This document shows positions 34,208 to 52,270 of a stretch of 64,000 bases of DNA, piece after piece (the first letter of the stretch is position 1; every line of letters begins with the position of its first letter). A model generated the notes under the pieces. It saw nothing but the letters and a program-made list of their open reading frames with translations. It searched no databases and was not told the origin of the DNA. Made by a program: the position numbers and the translations under genes. Origin of the DNA: Ophthalmolycus amberensis (taxonomy: Eukaryota; Chordata; Actinopteri; Perciformes; Zoarcidae); the NCBI GenBank assembly GCA_024529925.1, contig JAFEUB010000896.1:738501-802500 (forward strand). The letters are read 5' to 3'.

Positions 34208-37200
34208 TATAGATTTTACCCAGGTACTCAAGTTTCTTTCTACTTACTTGTTTCTGACTACTGATTTTAATCTTGCTATTTCAAAAAACTTGAATGCCCT
34301 GCACAACTAAAGGATGCGTGGCAGAGGAAGAAAAGATACCTTGTTGTTCATTTTTGTAATGCATATCTTAAAAATGAATCGGTTAAAATAATATTATTAA
34401 AAAATATTGAGGAATGAATAAAATTAAAGTGTTCTTACTTTTCTGTGTCTGGAGAGTCAGGTTTAAAGGCTGACAGGTTTAAAGGTGGAGAGAATGGCTG
34501 GGCAAGTGGTGACTAACGATAGGGTATGACTGAAACTGACGGGAGATAGACGAAGGCGAGCACAGTGAAGCATACAGAGACACAACTACAAATAAGCAGA
34601 CATCTGCAACAGAGACAGTGAAATAAAAAAGTTTGCTAAAAGATGTTTTTGTGGAAGAAGATTACAAAAGAAAGATAGCGATGGCAACTTAGGCCAAACT
34701 CACAAAGGCTTACTTCCCTCGTGAGGTGAAAAGGTCAGCCCGTGCCCTGTGGTTTGTTTTTGGCACGCTACCCTCTGCTGCTTCTCATTTCTCCTCTGAC
34801 ATTTCCTGTTCTACCTCAGGTTGAAGAGTCAGCCTGCTCCTCTGTCAGCTCACAATGCTAGTATTTGTTGCATGTATGCAGTAGAGACCTGCATCTGCAA
34901 CAGTCTGCTTTTCTTTTTTTCTTTTTTTTCTCTCATATCCCAGAAGCTGCAGCCTATCTTTTTCCGTCCTTTTAAAACCTATGATTTGGAGCTCGGCTAG
35001 CAGAAGGCCACTGTCAGCAGCAGAAGTTGCAAGTCAGGGAGATTTTGAGCCTCATTATTTTATTTTTTCCCCCAACTGCGTCAGTGCAACAGTGAGCAAA
35101 GCACTCTGCCTGCTGGCCAAGAGAGGTATCATCAGACGGTGTTTTTGGTGGCAAACACCATGAAATAGCATGAGGGTAATGTCAAAAATATTTCTGGAAA
35201 ATACCTGGAGGTGCCCTCTGAGTCACTGGGTATCCTTCTCAGAAGTCGCGGTTGACTACGCTTTTTTAAATTGATGTTTTCCCCCCCCATCTTTTACAAA
35301 GACAGTTATTTTACTGGAAGTGTTTTGCATAATCTATATTATTCAGACGCTCATAGGAAAAAGATTAAAAGGTTAAATCTCAGGCAAAGAATGTACAATT
35401 CTACCTGCTGTGGTGAGTTCCTGTCTTAGATAACCCACATTTGCATTTCAACAGCCTCGGATCAGGATTATAATATAAACTGGTGGCAATTTGTTGTCTT
35501 GTATGTGTATTCTGCATAAAATGGCTTAACCAACAGTGAGAATTCCTCCTAACTTTATAACGCAAACAACTCTTATCTACGTTCCCAGATAAAGAACAAC
35601 TATTGAAGGTCTTCTGACAGGAAGGAAGCGTGTTTTGTGCAAATGATTTTATTCATAGATGGCAGACAGAACAGAAAAGGAGAAGGTGTCCTTTCCGGCC
35701 GTGAGCACCTGCGTCTCTCAGCCTGAATTCACTGTTACATCGAGTCTACATGTGGACACTTTATACAACATGAAACAAGGACCCGACCAGACATGTTTAA
35801 TGTTTGTACGTCTGGTAACAGAAAGGTGTTGGCCCACACAGCCACGGTGCAAGAGACGGTAAAAGGGGTACGGATACACTCTGCTGAGGTAGGGACTGTA
35901 CCAAAGTTATTGAAGGGGGGGGGGGTTGAAGAAACTAGGCTTCCCCCAGCGTCTTTAACATTTTATTTTGGCCCCCTCCTATGAATAATCCAGCCACCCT
36001 CTATTTTGGAATAAAGACTAATTAATAGGCTAAACTTGTATAATAAAAATGATATTGGCCAACTTTATGTGGCACATTACTTGTTGTGATGAAGGCTAAA
36101 GTGAAGGAGGTAACAAGATAATCGAATCAGTATTAATTGTACACATACATTTCCATGTTCTGTTTCTCATCATTTATCCTATTAGCCTAGTTGACTGTGA
36201 TGCTAAAAATACAAAATAAAATTGACAGGAAAGGCCCTTATCACAGCAGGTAAACACAGGGGTGATTAATAACAATAGTGATGGGCCAGGGCCCTGTTAT
36301 TGAGCCTGCTGGCTCACTGTATTGGCTGTGAAACACTAAACAGAACAGGAGCATAATTAATCCATTACACCTGTGTTTTTTCATGTCAAAATGGCTGCTG
36401 TGAAAAGGGCCTATTGCTGTTCTCTGCGTATGATAAAGGGCACCTTTATGACCCACTGTGAACACTAAAACAATGCTTTTCTTTGATTCAAGGGCAGAAA
36501 TATAAAATTAAAAAAGGTGGGACCAGAGGGTGACGACGATTAGCTAGCCACACACGCAAAGGACACACAGCGACTCACATGCACGCGTGGCCAGACTGGC
36601 TATGTAAACAAAGCACAGAGAAGCTCCGATTACAACACACAAAGAGGGAGAGGGACTTCATTCTCCGCTCTGGACGCCATCGTTTGCTGCAATATTAATG
36701 CTCTGAATTTCCAATTTAGCACCTTCAAAAGAAATCTGACTTCCCTGCTTTTGGCAATAAAACAAAAAAAACATCATCCTCCTGACTCCCCAATAGTTTT
36801 TGTACAGTCCCTTGTGGGGTCACTGACTTCCCATAATGGTGGAAAGAATCAGCTGAAGTATACACAGGTGAAATAGCCTTTTGCAAGGCTTACATACACT
36901 ATTTAAAACAATAAACCCTCAAGTCTACTTGAATTACTGTTCTTATTTTTTTCCAAATCGTTGTAACTGTGTTCCAGGGCCATTAAGCCACCACTACTGT
37001 GATTATAATGTTAATGAATGCAGATACCCATATGCTGTGCTCAGGATAAATAGAGTTGTTTCGATGAAATCAGTGCTGTTACAGTTCAGTACAGCTTTGG
37101 AAACTTGCAGAAACAGGAAACTTGTTTTTCTCTTCATTTTCCCTCCACACTTCAAAACCAATCACCTACAAAAACAGAGCAATCAACCCACACGGACGCA

Positions 37201-37423
37201 TTCACTTAGTTCCACTCATCTCCAGTATCTCTTACGCATTATTGAATAATTGTTACGAATATTACATGTAATCATTTATGATCAGATCACACATCCAGGT
37301 GAAAAGAAAATGGGCGGTGGTGTATGTCAGCAAAGTCTTATTAAGAGCAGGTATCCTGTTTTTAGTGTCTGCAGACTCTCTGCAGCTCATTTTCCACGTC
37401 GGTACCTCTTTCCTCTTCCTCTC

Positions 37424-37578
37424 TCAGAGCCACCAGAAGCGCACATAGACAATGAGCATGATGAAAAACACACCGCCGGCTGCCAGCTTGGCATAGGTGG
37501 AGCGGGTGTTCAGATACTTGGCGTCGCTCCTGTACTTCTTCGACAGGCTGGACAGGTTGCTGGCCTTGGAGTCCAGCG
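37424..37578 (-). CDS. sec22b: sec22b last coding exon: end of SNARE motif and transmembrane anchor
   Basis: 155 bp, acceptor CTCTGCAG, stop TGA at 37426-37424. It encodes ALDSKASNLSSLSKKYRSDA, KYLNTRSTYAKLAAGG and the tail-anchor. Human has AVA where this sequence has AGG at the start of the membrane segment. Only a few lumenal residues follow, as expected for a tail-anchored SNARE. Confidence 0.96.
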
Positions 37579-40133
37579 CTGCAGAGGGGAGGGGGTGTGA
37601 AAAAGGAGGCGAGGGAGACACGGACGAGGGCAAAACAAAATCAAATGAGGCTCACAGTGTGGATGTGAGCTTTAATCGTTGGGTGAGAGAAGGACACGTC
37701 GACATGGACTTACCAGAGAGAGCCTCTCCCCTCTGCAGCACCTCCTCTATGTTAGCCACCATGATCCTCTGCACGTCCTGGAGCTCCGTGTTGATGCTGC
37801 CCAGATTCCTTCTCGCTCGGCTGTCAATGTACGACTTCTTGGTTTTTTGGATGTAGGTGTCTGGCGCGGCACAAAAATAATAAAAAGAAGTTATCTGTGC
37901 GTTTGACAAAATCCCCGATCTGATAGATTTAATCAGTGCCACAATAAACTAGAGTGGCATTTGAGTTCGCTCCTATTGATTTTTTGTTCTTCGCAGGTGA
38001 CGCAGAACTGACCAGCGATGCAAGAAAAGTCACTCAAAAGTCACAACACTTAAATTTGATGCATCTACTGCATCGATATCATGACCGACACTGACCTCAC
38101 CAAGCACTCAGCATTGGCCAGACACAACCAATCAACATTAGATACTTCTTCAGCGACATTATAAATATAAATCAGTTTCCTTTCGCATTTGAGACAAACA
38201 GCGAGTCTGAACTTTTCGGCCCAGAGAGGCAGTGATTCAGTTGCTCCTGGCTCTTTTTTCGTCTCACCAAATTCGATGAAGGAGTAGGGCCGGGAAACAG
38301 TGGGGACCTTCTTTCCATGCTGCTCATGAAACTCTGCCTGCAGGTCTTCGAGGTAAGCAAAGGCCAGCTTCTTAGCAAAGCTGGCTTCGCACAGCACCAG
38401 ATAGCACACTCCCTTATCTATGAAATAGCTGCAGGGAGAACAAGACACCGTGACAGAAATACGTATTCCACATTTCTTTGAGTGTTCTATGCCACTGTGT
38501 TATAACATTAAGAAATGTGTGGTTTTAACTGTATTCATGTTGTTCTTCATACTCACTGAAATGACATGGAGCCGGCCTCTAAAGTGCAGCGTGTGGGACT
38601 CTGATCATTCAGTTTCCTGAAGAGCTGCTTAGCTTGGCTCTGATATTGCTGAAGGTCCCGACCCATCTGATCAGACGGGGGGGAGAGAGAGAGCAGATCA
38701 GTAACCACGCGACTCACTCGCATCTCACACAGAAAATATGGTGTTTACCCAGGGCAAGAAATAGACTTTTAGTGTGCTACATTTGCTACATTTCACAAGC
38801 AAATGTCACTATTGCAGCACCAGTTAAATGACAGTGTGATTTATTTATTTGTTCGCTTAAGTGCTTCACAAGACAGACTGAAAATAGCAACCGCCCCCAA
38901 AGTCCAGATTTCACACTATCTCCCTTGACGGAGTGCATTTCTTGCCCTGTAAAGCATGCTGGAAATAAATAGTTGGCACAAAACACTACAGACAGACTCA
39001 GCAGTGTGATGCTTTAAGAACAAAAAGCCACTCCAGCTGTTTGTGGTGAAGTTGGGCCAGAATTTTTGGATGGTGGATGGTTTTTTTCATTTCTGTTTAA
39101 ATGCAAATGACAGTTTCCTTACAGCAACACGGTAGCATCACAGACACACACGCATGATGTGGAAGCACAGAGCAGAGACACAACAAACCTTTTCACTTCC
39201 CTTTATGAGAGCAAACAAGAGAGTGAAGGGGGAGATGTTAGACTCCTGGTAAGTCATGCTCAAAACATAACGCAACAACTTAACATGTCACAATGCCATA
39301 TATTTTTTTACATTTTCTCATATGTTAAGTTTGTGTCTATTGGAGTTTTGAGGAGGGTTCGTGACATGATGCAATAGAACAAGCTGTTGCATCTGAACCA
39401 CGAGGACATTTTAATAATTAACATAATTTCAGACGGTATTCCTTTAAAAAAAATAAACAAACACTTCTGATAAGAATTTCCTTAAATTTGGTGTTTCAAA
39501 ATGGCAAGCAAGACATCTACTGAGCAGATCATTTTACAGTTGAAAAACACGCTAGCACCCTCTGGTGGACAAGATATGTAAATGCAACACTTTTTTTAAC
39601 TTAACGTCAAAGACATCATTTTTAATTGTTTCTGGTTTCTTATCGGTCCAACATACATACATGCATCATATGTATATATGTATATGATCAGCTAAAATAA
39701 GTATAGATTGACCTGTAATGTTCTGCTGGAAAATATGCATAACCTTTAAATCAGGTGTTACAACATATAGATATGACTGTGGAAAGCAGATTTTGAAGAC
39801 TTAAATTAGACTGTGTTAAGGCTCACATAGCTTACAGGTGAAGTTATGCAATGCTCAAAGGACTAGACGCAGCATCTGGATTAGGCGAGGGTTCAAACAC
39901 TGAGTCAGTTTCTATGTGTACACACAGACAGGCCTCCAGCCGCTGTTAGCCAACGTGTCAGTCTAGCATTTGTACCAACTTAAGATGGCGTTCACAGCCT
40001 GCAGTGATAACAGCGAACAGACAGCTAGCAACAAAAAGAAAAAAGCTGCTATTTTAACCTGCTCGTCCTCCTGCATTGAGGCGGCTAACGGCAGACCGTC
40101 AGCCAGCCGAGCGATCATCGTCAGCAGCACCAT
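37424..40133 (-). CDS. sec22b: Vesicle-trafficking protein SEC22b (R-SNARE)
   Basis: SNARE of ER-Golgi transport, acting in anterograde and retrograde vesicle fusion at the ER/ERGIC. Five coding exons in transcript order: 40059-40133, 38557-38666, 38268-38428, 37714-37860, 37424-37578; they total 648 bp, giving 215 residues, the same length as human SEC22B. The protein starts MVLLTMIARLADGLPLAASM; a longin domain spans about residues 1-120 (GVCYLVLCEASFAKKLAFAY, HGKKVPTVSRPYSFIEF). The SNARE motif is about 134-193 with the zero-layer arginine R159 in VLQRGEALS, and a C-terminal membrane anchor is at about 196-215 (FFIMLIVYVRFWWL). All junctions are GT-AG with matching phases. The ATG has a good context (G at -3, G at +4). 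Near identity with the mammalian protein makes the call secure; which teleost paralogue it is cannot be told. Confidence 0.97.
38667..40058. other. sec22b intron 1
   Basis: 1.4-kb intron, donor GTTAAA, acceptor GATCAG. No coding signal; it contains the CTCF-like motif listed separately. Confidence 0.8.
39555..39568 (-). promoter_or_regulatory. candidate CTCF-type motif in sec22b intron 1
   Basis: The minus strand reads CCACCAGAGGGTGC, close to the CTCF core CCACNAGGGGGCGC. A single-site match to a degenerate motif, so weak; similar sequences also occur inside dispersed repeats. Confidence 0.3.
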
Positions 40134-40340
40134 CTCTCTCCGCGATGTCCGGCTGTTTCTCCGCGGCCCAGTGAACGTTACAGGTAAACTGGTTACCAGC
40201 GTCTGACGGGGCTGTAAACTGACAACACCGCAGGGCTGACGCGCTGAGCTGGCCGGAAACGCAAGAGCTTTGTGTGTGTGTGTCACTGCTAAATGGTTCC
40301 GTACTTCTCGTTGTGCGGAGCCAAGTGTCCACAAAATATA
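40134..40340 (-). promoter_or_regulatory. sec22b: sec22b 5' UTR / CpG-rich promoter region (inferred)
   Basis: The sequence around and upstream of the sec22b start codon (about 39990-40340) is enriched in CpG relative to its surroundings and carries a CCGGAAAC ETS-type core near 40253. No TATA box is obvious, consistent with a housekeeping promoter. Inferred from composition and position. Confidence 0.4.
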
Positions 40341-42605
40341 GTTTCCGTCTCGCTTTTACTGAAACCGTTTTCTTCAGACATTGGACGTCCGTTTGTGTTT
40401 ATAGTGGCTATTCGTGCTTTATTTAATGTATTTAATGTCCTACTGTAGTAATAGTACTGTCCCATTGTGTATGATTTACATATTTGTCGTCTTAGATATT
40501 AAATAAATAAATAAATACGTAGCTCGAGGTCCACGCACGAACCTTTTTCAGCAGTAGACATGGAGACATGGGACCACATCCCCTCCCATGTCCATCCACT
40601 GAGGAAGACCGTGAGGTGCGACTGAAAGCACCAGGAAAAACGCTAATAAATGGACTGAGAATATCTTTGACTAACCGTTTCCATGGTCAAGAATGAATTT
40701 GTTACGGTTAAATCAGCATCGTTAATTGTCAAATAATGATCAATAATTCGGCTTTTATGAGTTTCAGAAATACAAATGTACTGTATTAAGATGTCAAACA
40801 TTTGTTTTCATCCGAAAATTATTTATAAACGGTTTATTTTAAGAATCTTTAAAAAATACCGTTGGGTTGACCAATGTGTTGATCTGCTAATAAATAATGC
40901 GTTTAAATGCAGTGCTGTATGCAGTTCAAGGATGATTTTTGGTTTCATTATGTCTGCCAATATGTGAATATTTTACAGAAAAGTTCGAGAAAGTATGAAA
41001 ATGACAAGATAAGACAATTATTTCCCCCTTTTTTCTTTCTTTCAAGTAGGCCACAGTAAGGCCAAGATAATAGCATAATCAGCCCTTGAATCAATGCCTT
41101 CTGTCCAGTAAATGATGCCATCTCCACAAAACAGGACATCATCATACAAAAGTCACCTTTCCATTTCCATTCTGCTTATTGCTCAGAATGATATCACTCT
41201 TACTCATCGAATCCCTTATTGGTCCTTTACGCAGTGGAGCAGCCAAAGCTCACAATGAGTCCATTTATCTAGTAGTTAGTTGTAAGTGCAAAGTATAAAC
41301 AGCTGAGGGCAGCATTGGTCACTTTTAGGATAAGCCTCAGGGAGACAAGCCTTCTCTACAACACAAAGAAAGTGACTTTTCCCCCCCCTGTCTTTATGGT
41401 ATTGAACCTATTTCATTCAAATGGCTGCATTATGCCATCTCTTGAAAAGGCAAGTTCATTGCTCAGGATTTACTTTTCCCACGATACCCTGACAAAACTA
41501 TGTCAAAACAGCTGATTTGGAAATGTCAGATGGAGCAAAGAGCTCCACACAGAAGTTGTGCAGCGAATCATTTGAACTCTTGGCACAAAGGCCAGCAAAA
41601 TGGAGTTGTAGCCCGGCAACCCTTCTCCAAAGACATGCACATATACACATTTTAAAACTATCACACACATCTAATACGCAGACTGCACTCACAACCAAGC
41701 TGTGAGACAGCGAAAGAAAAACCTCACCAGACCTTCCACAACCTCTCAGTCGTATCAGTTGCGAGCGAGTCAGGTGGCGTGTCTGCAGGGAGTCGCTGTC
41801 ACAGGCTGCCAGACCCCCACCAAGTGAACCCCGGCATCTGCCACACAGCATGTCTGCTGCCCGTCTGACATTTCATGGAGGCGAGGCATGGCATGAGCTG
41901 AGAGGAACAAGATGAAAGCCCACAAGTGTGGATCCCGTCACACGATATATTTAATAGAAAACCATCCTTAAAATAGAATACGTCTGATTTAATCCTCCTA
42001 TGGGAAGAAGTGGGCTTTCAGGATAGGGTACATGTAAGTGTGTCTGAATTGAGCTGAGGAGGAGAGAAGAACATTCAAGGAAACAGAATAATGTGAAACA
42101 GGTGGAACATGAAGGCTCCACGGCTAACAAGAATATATTGAACACAAGAGCCCACTGTCCTCATGAGGATCATCCCATATCATCTCTCCTCTGTTCACTT
42201 ACCGTGCTTACGGTAATACCAAAGTGTGATGGGCCCATTCAACACAGCCTCTGGGGTAGAAAGTGATATTATGGGCGTGAATAATGCCTTTCTGAGAAGT
42301 GCTGCCTGTGATAGTGTTGAATAAGTGCTCATCTTAACCGCCTCCAATCACACAGGCTGACTACTGACTAGGACAGCAGTGACCATCACCACCGTAATGA
42401 CCATTACTTGACCTCATGGCCTCACTGTAGTACCCCAACACACACACACGGTCGTCACAGAAGACTACTGTAGTTCACAACTCGACATGCAGCCTGAGGC
42501 CAGGGTTGCTGCTAAGCACGCACGGATTACTCGCCGCACTTGTTTTGAATCCAGATTTTCTATTAAGAGAGGCAACTCGGCTTTAACAAGTGGAAGGTGG
42601 AAGTG

Positions 42606-43040
42606 CCATACCATTCCAGGGATCGGTAAACCGCTGAAAAACAGTCCCATACCATTCCAGGGATCGGTAAACCGCTGAAAAACAGTCCCATACCACTCCA
42701 GGGATCGGTAAACCGCTGAACAACCGTCCCATACCATTCCAGGGATCGGCAAACCGCTGAAAAACAGTCCCATACCACTCCAGGGATCGGTAAACCGCTG
42801 AAAAACAGTCCCATACCACTCCAGGGATCGGTAAACCGCTGAACAACCGTCCCATACCATTCCAGGGATCGGCAAACCGCTGAAAAACAGTCCCATACCA
42901 CTCCAGGGATCGGTAAACCGCTGAAAAACAGTCCCATACCACTCCAGGGATCGGTAAACCGCTGAAAAACAGTCCCATACCATTCCAGGGATCGGTAAAC
43001 CGCTGAAAAACAGTCCCATACCACTCCAGGGATCGGCACA
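42606..43040. repeat. 41-bp minisatellite, about 10.6 copies, with a 123-bp higher-order unit
   Basis: Tandem array with a period of 41 bp: unit starts at 42606, 42647, 42688 and so on to 43016. The unit runs CCATACCATTCCAGGGATCG then GTAAACCGCTGAAAAACAGTC. Units differ at a few diagnostic sites: CATTCC or CACTCC, GGTAAACC or GGCAAACC, GAAAAACAG or GAACAACCG. Units 3-4-5 and 6-7-8 carry the same order of variants, so a 123-bp block (three units) has itself been duplicated. Because 41 is not a multiple of 3, all three minus-strand frames stay open through the array, producing spurious frames of 150-200 codons. Confidence 0.95.
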
Positions 43041-43869
43041 CCATCGGCCACTTTTCGATCTCGGCATCACTTGCTTTTCTCTCTCACATTAGTTTACCTA
43101 CAGTTTCTCTAAATTCGCTGCCTATTTGTGGCGAATAGAGAAGCAGATGTTTTTAATGGAACCGCATCGATCAAAACTACCAAACCGCGTAGTTAGAGGT
43201 TCATTGGAATCAACTGCAGTGACATGCAGGTTGGGAGAGGACTTATCTAGAACGAATGGTTTTAGAATTTTCAAATTTGGGTGCAAAGCACAATTTTATC
43301 CAGGTTTAAAGTTATGTAAACTCATGTGAGAAGCGCAAACAGGATATTACTTGTTCTCAGAGGATTTCTTGAAAGTTGCTTGAACTGTTTAAGCAAACAA
43401 ATGTAACCACAAACAAATCCACAACTGGTTTTCAAGTTAATTATCAGCTGATATAAATAACGCAGTGATTCCAGGACTACAATAATAGCAAACTATTGTG
43501 TATTTCAAGGAAATGTTAGTGAATACAGAGCTAGAGGGAAGGATTAAAAAAAAGTCACGACAGTGCAGAATTTCCAGCTGACCCCACACACACACACACA
43601 CGCACGCACACACACACTTTTAAACTTTTCAGGAACAATAGAAAGAGACATTAATTAATCTGGACCACCACATAGATCAACGCATTAGCTGTTAAGAAAT
43701 TAGTGATTCATTGTTATAATAATACAAACCAGAGGAATGATACAGTATATTGCCCTTTAATAAGTAATACAACAACAACAAACAACGACGGTATGAATTC
43801 TAACTCAAAACAGGCTGAATCTGTGTTTTATGCTCCCTTCTTACGACCAAGATGTTTCATTCCCTTTTC

Positions 43870-44032
43870 TGGAGTGTTTATTCTTTCATGACAGCGTTCA
43901 TTTCAACACTTCGTCTGTCTCCGTTATCGTCCCTCTGATGGAGAGAGAGCGAGAGCTTAGTTTTTTCAACTCCTCGGTATGTTCGGTACATATTGTGGAA
44001 CTGACAATAAAGCTAACTTTGAACTTTGAACT
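43870..44032 (+). repeat. probable retroposon 3' tail
   Basis: The segment ends GTGGAACTGACAATAAAGC, then two TTTGAAC units. A polyadenylation-like AATAAA followed by short tandem repeats is typical of LINE/SINE 3' ends in fish. No coding part is retained, so family and start are uncertain. Confidence 0.4.
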
Positions 44033-44477
44033 TTAATGCCTGGGTTTTTCCATAACTTTTTGTATTTTTCAAAGTGGAAAAATAATGCTGAACTTTCATT
44101 TCACTGGTGGCAAAACATTCTACGAACTTCAAACACAAAAACAATGAATTAGTAAAGCTTTGACTCTTTTGTTTCACATTGTTTGAGGATGGTTCACTGT
44201 GATCATTTTTAAGTTCTATGAATGTCACGTGACAGTCCCCATTTTCCTACATGTAGCAGAAAAAGTGCCACATTTCCCTGAGTTAGTTATTCTTACATTT
44301 AAGAAATCATAAAAAAAAGAGATTAAAAAAAAATTGGTTAACATATTTGATTTTTTCCCCCCCCCATTAAAAAGGTAAGGACTGACTCGTGAAAAACATC
44401 TCTAAACAGTAACGTTTGATTCAAGGTGTAAATGTGCTGTGTTGAGCTAACGATGGATGTTAACAATCAACAAACTA

Positions 44478-50808
<6,331 letters not shown>

Positions 50809-51280
50809 GACTGATTTTGCAACCTGGCGATGCAAACAAACCGATGTGTCACAGGTGGGTAGAAAGAAAGAAACGAAGACAGAATAAGATACAAAAGAAA
50901 TGGTAAGGGGATAGGCTAACGTTACAGAATAAAGTGAGAAAGTATACTCCAGCGTTACAAAAGAAAGTGAGAGGTGAAGGTAAAAAAGAAAACAAGGAAA
51001 GAGCCGTTAGCCCAGTGTTCACTTTTAACATCACACCTTGTTACGAAACATCACATTTTACAAAAACACTGCATCATGCAACAACAGGATACACGGTGTA
51101 CAAGCAATTAAAACCTTTGTTAGGCTTACAGGGAAGGTTACGTACCTGTAACTTTGCGTGTTTCCGTTCTGCGCGATGTAAATTATATTTTTGGGTCGTA
51201 AGTAACGGTAGGTAATGGTGATAGTTGTCTCTTAACGGTTGGTACCTTCTTAGATATATAACGTGACGGCACAAAGCCTG

Positions 51281-51294
51281 ACGGGAAATGTAGT
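51281..51294 (-). promoter_or_regulatory. ZNF143-like site upstream of npl
   Basis: The minus strand reads ACTACATTTCCCGT, close to the 5' half of the ZNF143/Staf element (ACTACAATTCCCA). It lies about 470 bp upstream of the npl start codon and just beyond the inferred first exon. Motif similarity only. Confidence 0.45.
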
Positions 51295-51386
51295 CATTAT
51301 GCTCATTTGAGATGAGCCAGTCCTGCGCAGACTCGAGCGGCCGCAGATGTTAGAGCCAGGCGCCGCTCCACCAACTGCATGACCCC

Positions 51387-51402
51387 AATGCATGATGGGA
51401 AA
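51387..51402 (-). promoter_or_regulatory. ZNF143/THAP11-like site
   Basis: The minus strand reads TTTCCCATCATGCATT, close to the CCCATAATGCATTG half of the ZNF143/THAP11 promoter element. It is about 100 bp from the similar site at 51281, which together supports a housekeeping-type promoter here. Confidence 0.45.
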
Positions 51403-51736
51403 CGCCTGACTGTCGCCAGATTAAAGAGCTGATTGGCTCTTAGATTTGACAACACACCCCGTTTTGTAGGAAATCCTAATTTTCTGTGCACTTGTAATAT
51501 TAGTCTCATGTTGTGCAACAAAGGTTTAATTTTAAAAACACATCTTGTGTGATTGATAGTAATACAGCTTATTTATAGAAAACATATCAAAACGAGCATC
51601 AAAGTTTTTCACAGACAGACACAACGCAAGTTTCCACATAAATATATATTTCCAAACATACATGAATAAATCCAAACGAGGTCTGTAAACAAGTAGCCTA
51701 TGATCGGATCTAAGAGGAAGCAACTGTTTCTATGAC

Positions 51737-52270
51737 TTCTTGGGTACATCCTAAATCTCTTCATTTCATCCCCGTTTCTCTCACTTGCGAAACTATGCGA
51801 GGAGAGAGGATTTGAGGAAATATGTTTTAAGATAAGTCATTTCCTCAGTTGCATTACGTGAAGCGACGTCTGTTTCTGATGGCAGCGGCCGCTGGATCGG
51901 CTGTCAGTCGGCTTTAGAAGCTGGAGAGACTTTAAGAAATGTATGTCTGTACACAATAATAGTAACTAATAATACTAAAAACTAATAAAGACAGTTATCA
52001 TCACTGTAGAGTGTTGCCTGTTTAACAAGCTGTGTTCTGTTTATAAGAGCAGGATCGATATCTACCGCAGAATGCGTTTGTCATATTTATGAATTATCTA
52101 CAAATCTTTCTAATAAATGAAGAAAGTTGTTTGTGGTCCTTTTGTTGGTCAGACCTACAATGAACATACATTTAAACCATATGAGGAATCAGAAAACTAA
52201 TCAAATGTAAAACTACAGTTTCATCTGATCTGGTATGAAACTCCAGTGATATTTAGAACAGCAGCTGAAA
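51737..52270. repeat. dispersed repeat, copy B
   Basis: Direct-orientation relative of 48975-49835, upstream of npl. It shares the start (GGGTACATCC) and the end (GGTATGAAACTCCA...ATATTTAGAA) but is shorter, lacking the short L2-like tail and other segments. Having two copies about 2.8 kb apart on either side of the npl first exon is either chance co-insertion or local duplication. Confidence 0.75.

Larger units (their letters stand above)
25501..37423. other. intergenic region between notch2 5' end and sec22b 3' end
   Basis: About 12 kb with no convincing coding exon on either strand. It holds C28 at 28350-28377, (GT)n at 29502-29539, (CA)n around 29990-30010, (TA)n at 31563-31608, the dispersed repeat at 32540-33280, and (CA)n at 34172-34205. 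The longest open frames (for example near 36881-37249) lack family resemblance and splice context. The right end should include the sec22b 3' UTR, whose polyadenylation site I did not fix. Confidence 0.7.
40341..44477. other. intergenic region between sec22b promoter and npl 3' end
   Basis: No coding exon recognised. The notable content is the 41-bp minisatellite at 42606-43040. A (CA)n run lies near 43588-43617 and a retroposon-like tail ends near 44032. The right end should contain the npl 3' UTR. Confidence 0.7.

Noticed and set aside
36881..37249. Plus-strand frame with a CNCVPG...CDYNVNEC phrase reminiscent of an EGF repeat
   Set aside because: Cysteine spacing does not complete an EGF domain, it is on the strand opposite to notch2, and there are no fitting splice sites.
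39970..40206. Plus-strand frame across sec22b exon 1
   Set aside because: Antisense shadow of the CpG-rich sec22b first exon.
42606..43040. CRISPR array
   Set aside because: Units are contiguous with no unique spacers, and the genome is vertebrate.
42465..43070. Three long overlapping minus-strand open frames (153-201 codons) with repeating residues
   Set aside because: They are one 41-bp tandem repeat read in three frames; no start context, splice sites or family resemblance.
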